Notes under the pieces: generated by a model
Told to the model about the DNA's origin: nothing
The model's input: the letters and a program-made list of their open reading frames with translations, nothing else
Databases searched by the model: none
In this document: positions 61,979-64,000 of the stretch, in pieces
How the letters are laid out: each line of letters begins with the position of its first letter
How positions within the stretch are numbered: the stretch's first letter is position 1
Position numbers and translations under genes: made by a program
NCBI RefSeq assembly: GCF_018320785.1
Contig: NC_054884.1
Location: forward strand, 18,167,667 to 18,231,666
DNA length: 64,000 bases
DNA from: Cheilinus undulatus
Taxonomy: Eukaryota > Chordata > Actinopteri > Labriformes > Labridae
Reading direction: 5' to 3'

Positions 61979-63914
61979 TCAGCATTCCTCTTCTTCTTTG
62001 CGGTACTTTTGCAACTCTGAAACAAAGGAAAATGGCATCAATTAAACAACACATTTAACATGCAACAAATTCTATAAAAGGTTAAGACTGGTCAGTTATG
62101 TGTATTTACCAATAAATTATCATCCTGTAAATGTGACCAATACATCTATGACTACAAAAGTTAATGATCTGATATGGCCAAACGCGACTGAAGCCAAGAC
62201 AAGCTCAAAGATGACAAACATATTATGATGAAAGCAGTTAAAGTGACTTGTTGTGTCATTGGAAGTCACATGAGGGGTTACAAACAACACTGACAACCCT
62301 CCAGTTTCATGATGTTGCAGCTTGATTTTTACAAATCCTTTGCACACTTTAATAGAGACAGAGCTAAAGTCACAGTTCATACCTTCTTTAAGTTTCTTTA
62401 TTTCTTCTGACTTCTTTTTCAGTTGCTCTTCAAGTGCTACACAGTTGGCACAACCTGCAAAACAAAGCAAATCATTCTTTTTGATGTGTTACATTAGAGT
62501 AAACATCTCTTCCTTTAAGCCAACTACTGTAAAATCTGGTGTACAAGACAGATTTAATACATATGTTGTACATGCCTATATACTATGGCCAGTTTAAAGT
62601 ACTGATACATATGCCATCATGTCAGCATGAGCAGCCGCTAACATCCCCCACTACTCACAAACTGAAACTATTATAGTTTTGCAGACTGATTAAGGTTGTC
62701 CTTCAGGCATTTCCTGTATTTTGCCACATTCATTTTACCCTGTACCTTTACAAGCCTTCCAGGATCGACTGCTAAGAAGCATCCCCACAGCATGATGCTG
62801 CCACCACCATGCTTCACAGTGGGGATGTTGTGTTTGTGGTGATGTGCAGTGTTTGATGTCCGCTGAATACCGTGTCTTGCCTGATGTTCAAAAAGCACCA
62901 TTTTGGTCTTATTAGATGGAAGAACTTTGTTCCACTTGACCATGCAGTCTCACACATGCCTTTTGACGAACTCTACTTGAGATTTAATGAGTTTTCTTCA
63001 ACAGTGGCTTTCTCTTAATCCAGATTAGTCCCATAATCTAATCAGGTCTTCCTTATGCCATTTGTGACATTTCCTGAAAATTTCATGAAAATCCATCAAT
63101 GACTTTTTGAGTTCTGTTGCTAACAAACTAACAAACAAACAAACAGACCCACCCGATCACATAACCTCCTTGGTGGAGGTAAAAGGTGTGTGGATTGCTG
63201 GGTTGAAGATTTTTAATCTTTAAATGAAAAAAGCTGTTGGTATGGAAACATCAATAAAAATCAATAAATGGGGGGAGCAGGTGGCCTAGTGGTTAAGGGC
63301 GCTCCCCATGTATGCGGGCGGCCCGGTTTCGAATCTGGCCCGAGGCCCTTTGCCGCATGTCCCTCCCCCACTCTTGACCCTGTTTCCGGCTCTATCCACT
63401 GTCCTCCTCTATCTAATAAAGGCACAAAAATGCCCAAAAATAAATCTTAAAAAAAAAAAATAAAAAGAAAATCAATAAATGTAGTTTGTTAGCTTGCATA
63501 AAGAGCAAGACGGCCGATTTTTAGCAGCACTGTGAAAATAACTGATGGAATTGAGTCCCATGACAAGTTTATTTAGCTTACCGTGGGCTTGAGGTTTGGC
63601 TAGCAGACCTCTAAGGCTGGGTCCAGGCTGTCTGAGGGCTTTGCTTCTGCTGACAGCATCACCAGATGCAGTACAGGCTGGTGCTGCAGCTTCTGAAGGC
63701 ATGTGGTAAAGAGCAAGTACCAAAGAGTCTAAGTAACCAAAAAGACCTGAAAATGCTTCATTCACAACATGAGAAAATCCTAACCTACCTTCTCTTTGGG
63801 TTTTAGCCGGTAAAGCTCTCTGATTGGTAGTGGGCTGTTTCAGGTTTTTGGCTCTATTTGCTGCATCAGAGGAAGATGAGGATGCTTCAGCATTATTGGA
63901 TGATAAAGGAGCAT
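61979..63914 (-). CDS. Unidentified coiled-coil protein, 3' exons (partial)
   Basis: Four exons on the minus strand join in frame and continue off the right edge: 63914-63789, 63692-63582, 62454-62383, 62016-61979. I do not recognise the protein. The first two visible exons each encode a Ser/Ala-rich stretch followed by a similar basic module: NRAKNLKQP with QRALPAKTQ, and SRSKALRQP with LRGLLAKPQ. Both are phase 1 at each end (126 and 111 nt), so either could be skipped without a frame change. The last two exons encode CANCVALEEQLKKKSEEIKK and then LKEELQKYRKEEEEC before the stop, a charged coiled coil of at least four heptads with a CxxC-like start. Good splice signals and a nearby poly(A) signal make it a real gene. 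A centrosome, spindle or chromatin role would be a guess. Confidence 0.75.
62670..63005 (-). mobile_element. Tc1-like transposase fragment in an intron
   Basis: The minus strand reads [60 protein letters not shown] and MNVAKYRKCLKDNLNQSAK. This is the middle of a Tc1 transposase, closely similar to the fossil at 16330-17030. The second half of the gene and both ends are missing. It lies in the intron between the last repeat-module exon and the coiled-coil exon. Confidence 0.82.
63010..63185 (+). mobile_element. RTE-type LINE 3' tail
   Basis: The phrases gacatttcctgaaaatttca, atgactttttgagttctgtt, aacaaactaacaaacaaaca and cataacctccttggtggagg match the 3' end of RTE-type LINEs common in fish. 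It abuts the Tc1 fragment. Confidence 0.6.
63268..63450 (+). mobile_element. tRNA-derived SINE
   Basis: The tRNA-like head has an A-box-like gtggcctagtggttaaggg and a B-box-like ggtttcgaatc. It is followed by the family body ctttgccgcatgtccctccc and an aataaaggcacaaaaatgcc tail ending in A-rich sequence. It is less decayed than the SINE at 22070. Confidence 0.8.
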
Positions 63915-64000
63915 CTGAAAGGAGAAGATACTACAGTCAGTGAATTATCCACATTGTAATTAAAAACCATCACAATAACTGGTAAGCAGTTTCTACAGGG

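Overview
The window is vertebrate nuclear DNA from a ray-finned, most likely percomorph teleost fish. Five intron-rich genes can be rebuilt exon by exon from similarity to vertebrate families. The intergenic DNA is AT-rich and full of fish-type repeats: Tc1-like transposons, hAT-type short elements, L2/CR1-, L1- and RTE-like LINE pieces, and tRNA-derived SINEs. I saw no operons, CRISPR arrays, LTR elements or other virus-like elements.

Layout. 1-9.5 kb holds repeats and one promoter-like CpG/ETS patch near 1.9 kb whose gene I cannot identify. 9.5-12.0 kb (+) is a CaBP-family EF-hand gene, closest to cabp5. 12-18 kb is intergenic with several transposon fossils. 18-25 kb (+) is nif3l1, with a probable upstream 5' UTR exon. 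25-34.5 kb is intergenic, with two degenerate tandem arrays and a near full-length Tc1-like element. 34.7-39.4 kb (+) is tbx6. 43.6-48.4 kb (+) is prodh2 (hydroxyproline dehydrogenase type). 50.0-61.0 kb (-) is eif3c, tail to tail with prodh2. 62.0-64 kb (-) is the 3' end of an unidentified coiled-coil gene that runs off the right edge.

The genes do not form a pathway: calcium sensing, a NIF3 family protein, a somite T-box factor, mitochondrial hydroxyproline breakdown and translation initiation. In human, TBX6 and EIF3C map to 16p11.2, PRODH2 and CABP5 to 19q13 and NIF3L1 to 2q33, so the block mixes human synteny groups.

No convincing new biological system was found. The most notable points are two GC-AG introns (nif3l1, prodh2), a duplicated 42-nt exon in the eif3c tail, duplicated exon modules in the right-edge gene, and several nested transposons whose target duplications can be read directly. 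All exon borders come from reading splice signals and protein similarity by eye. No alignment or search was run.
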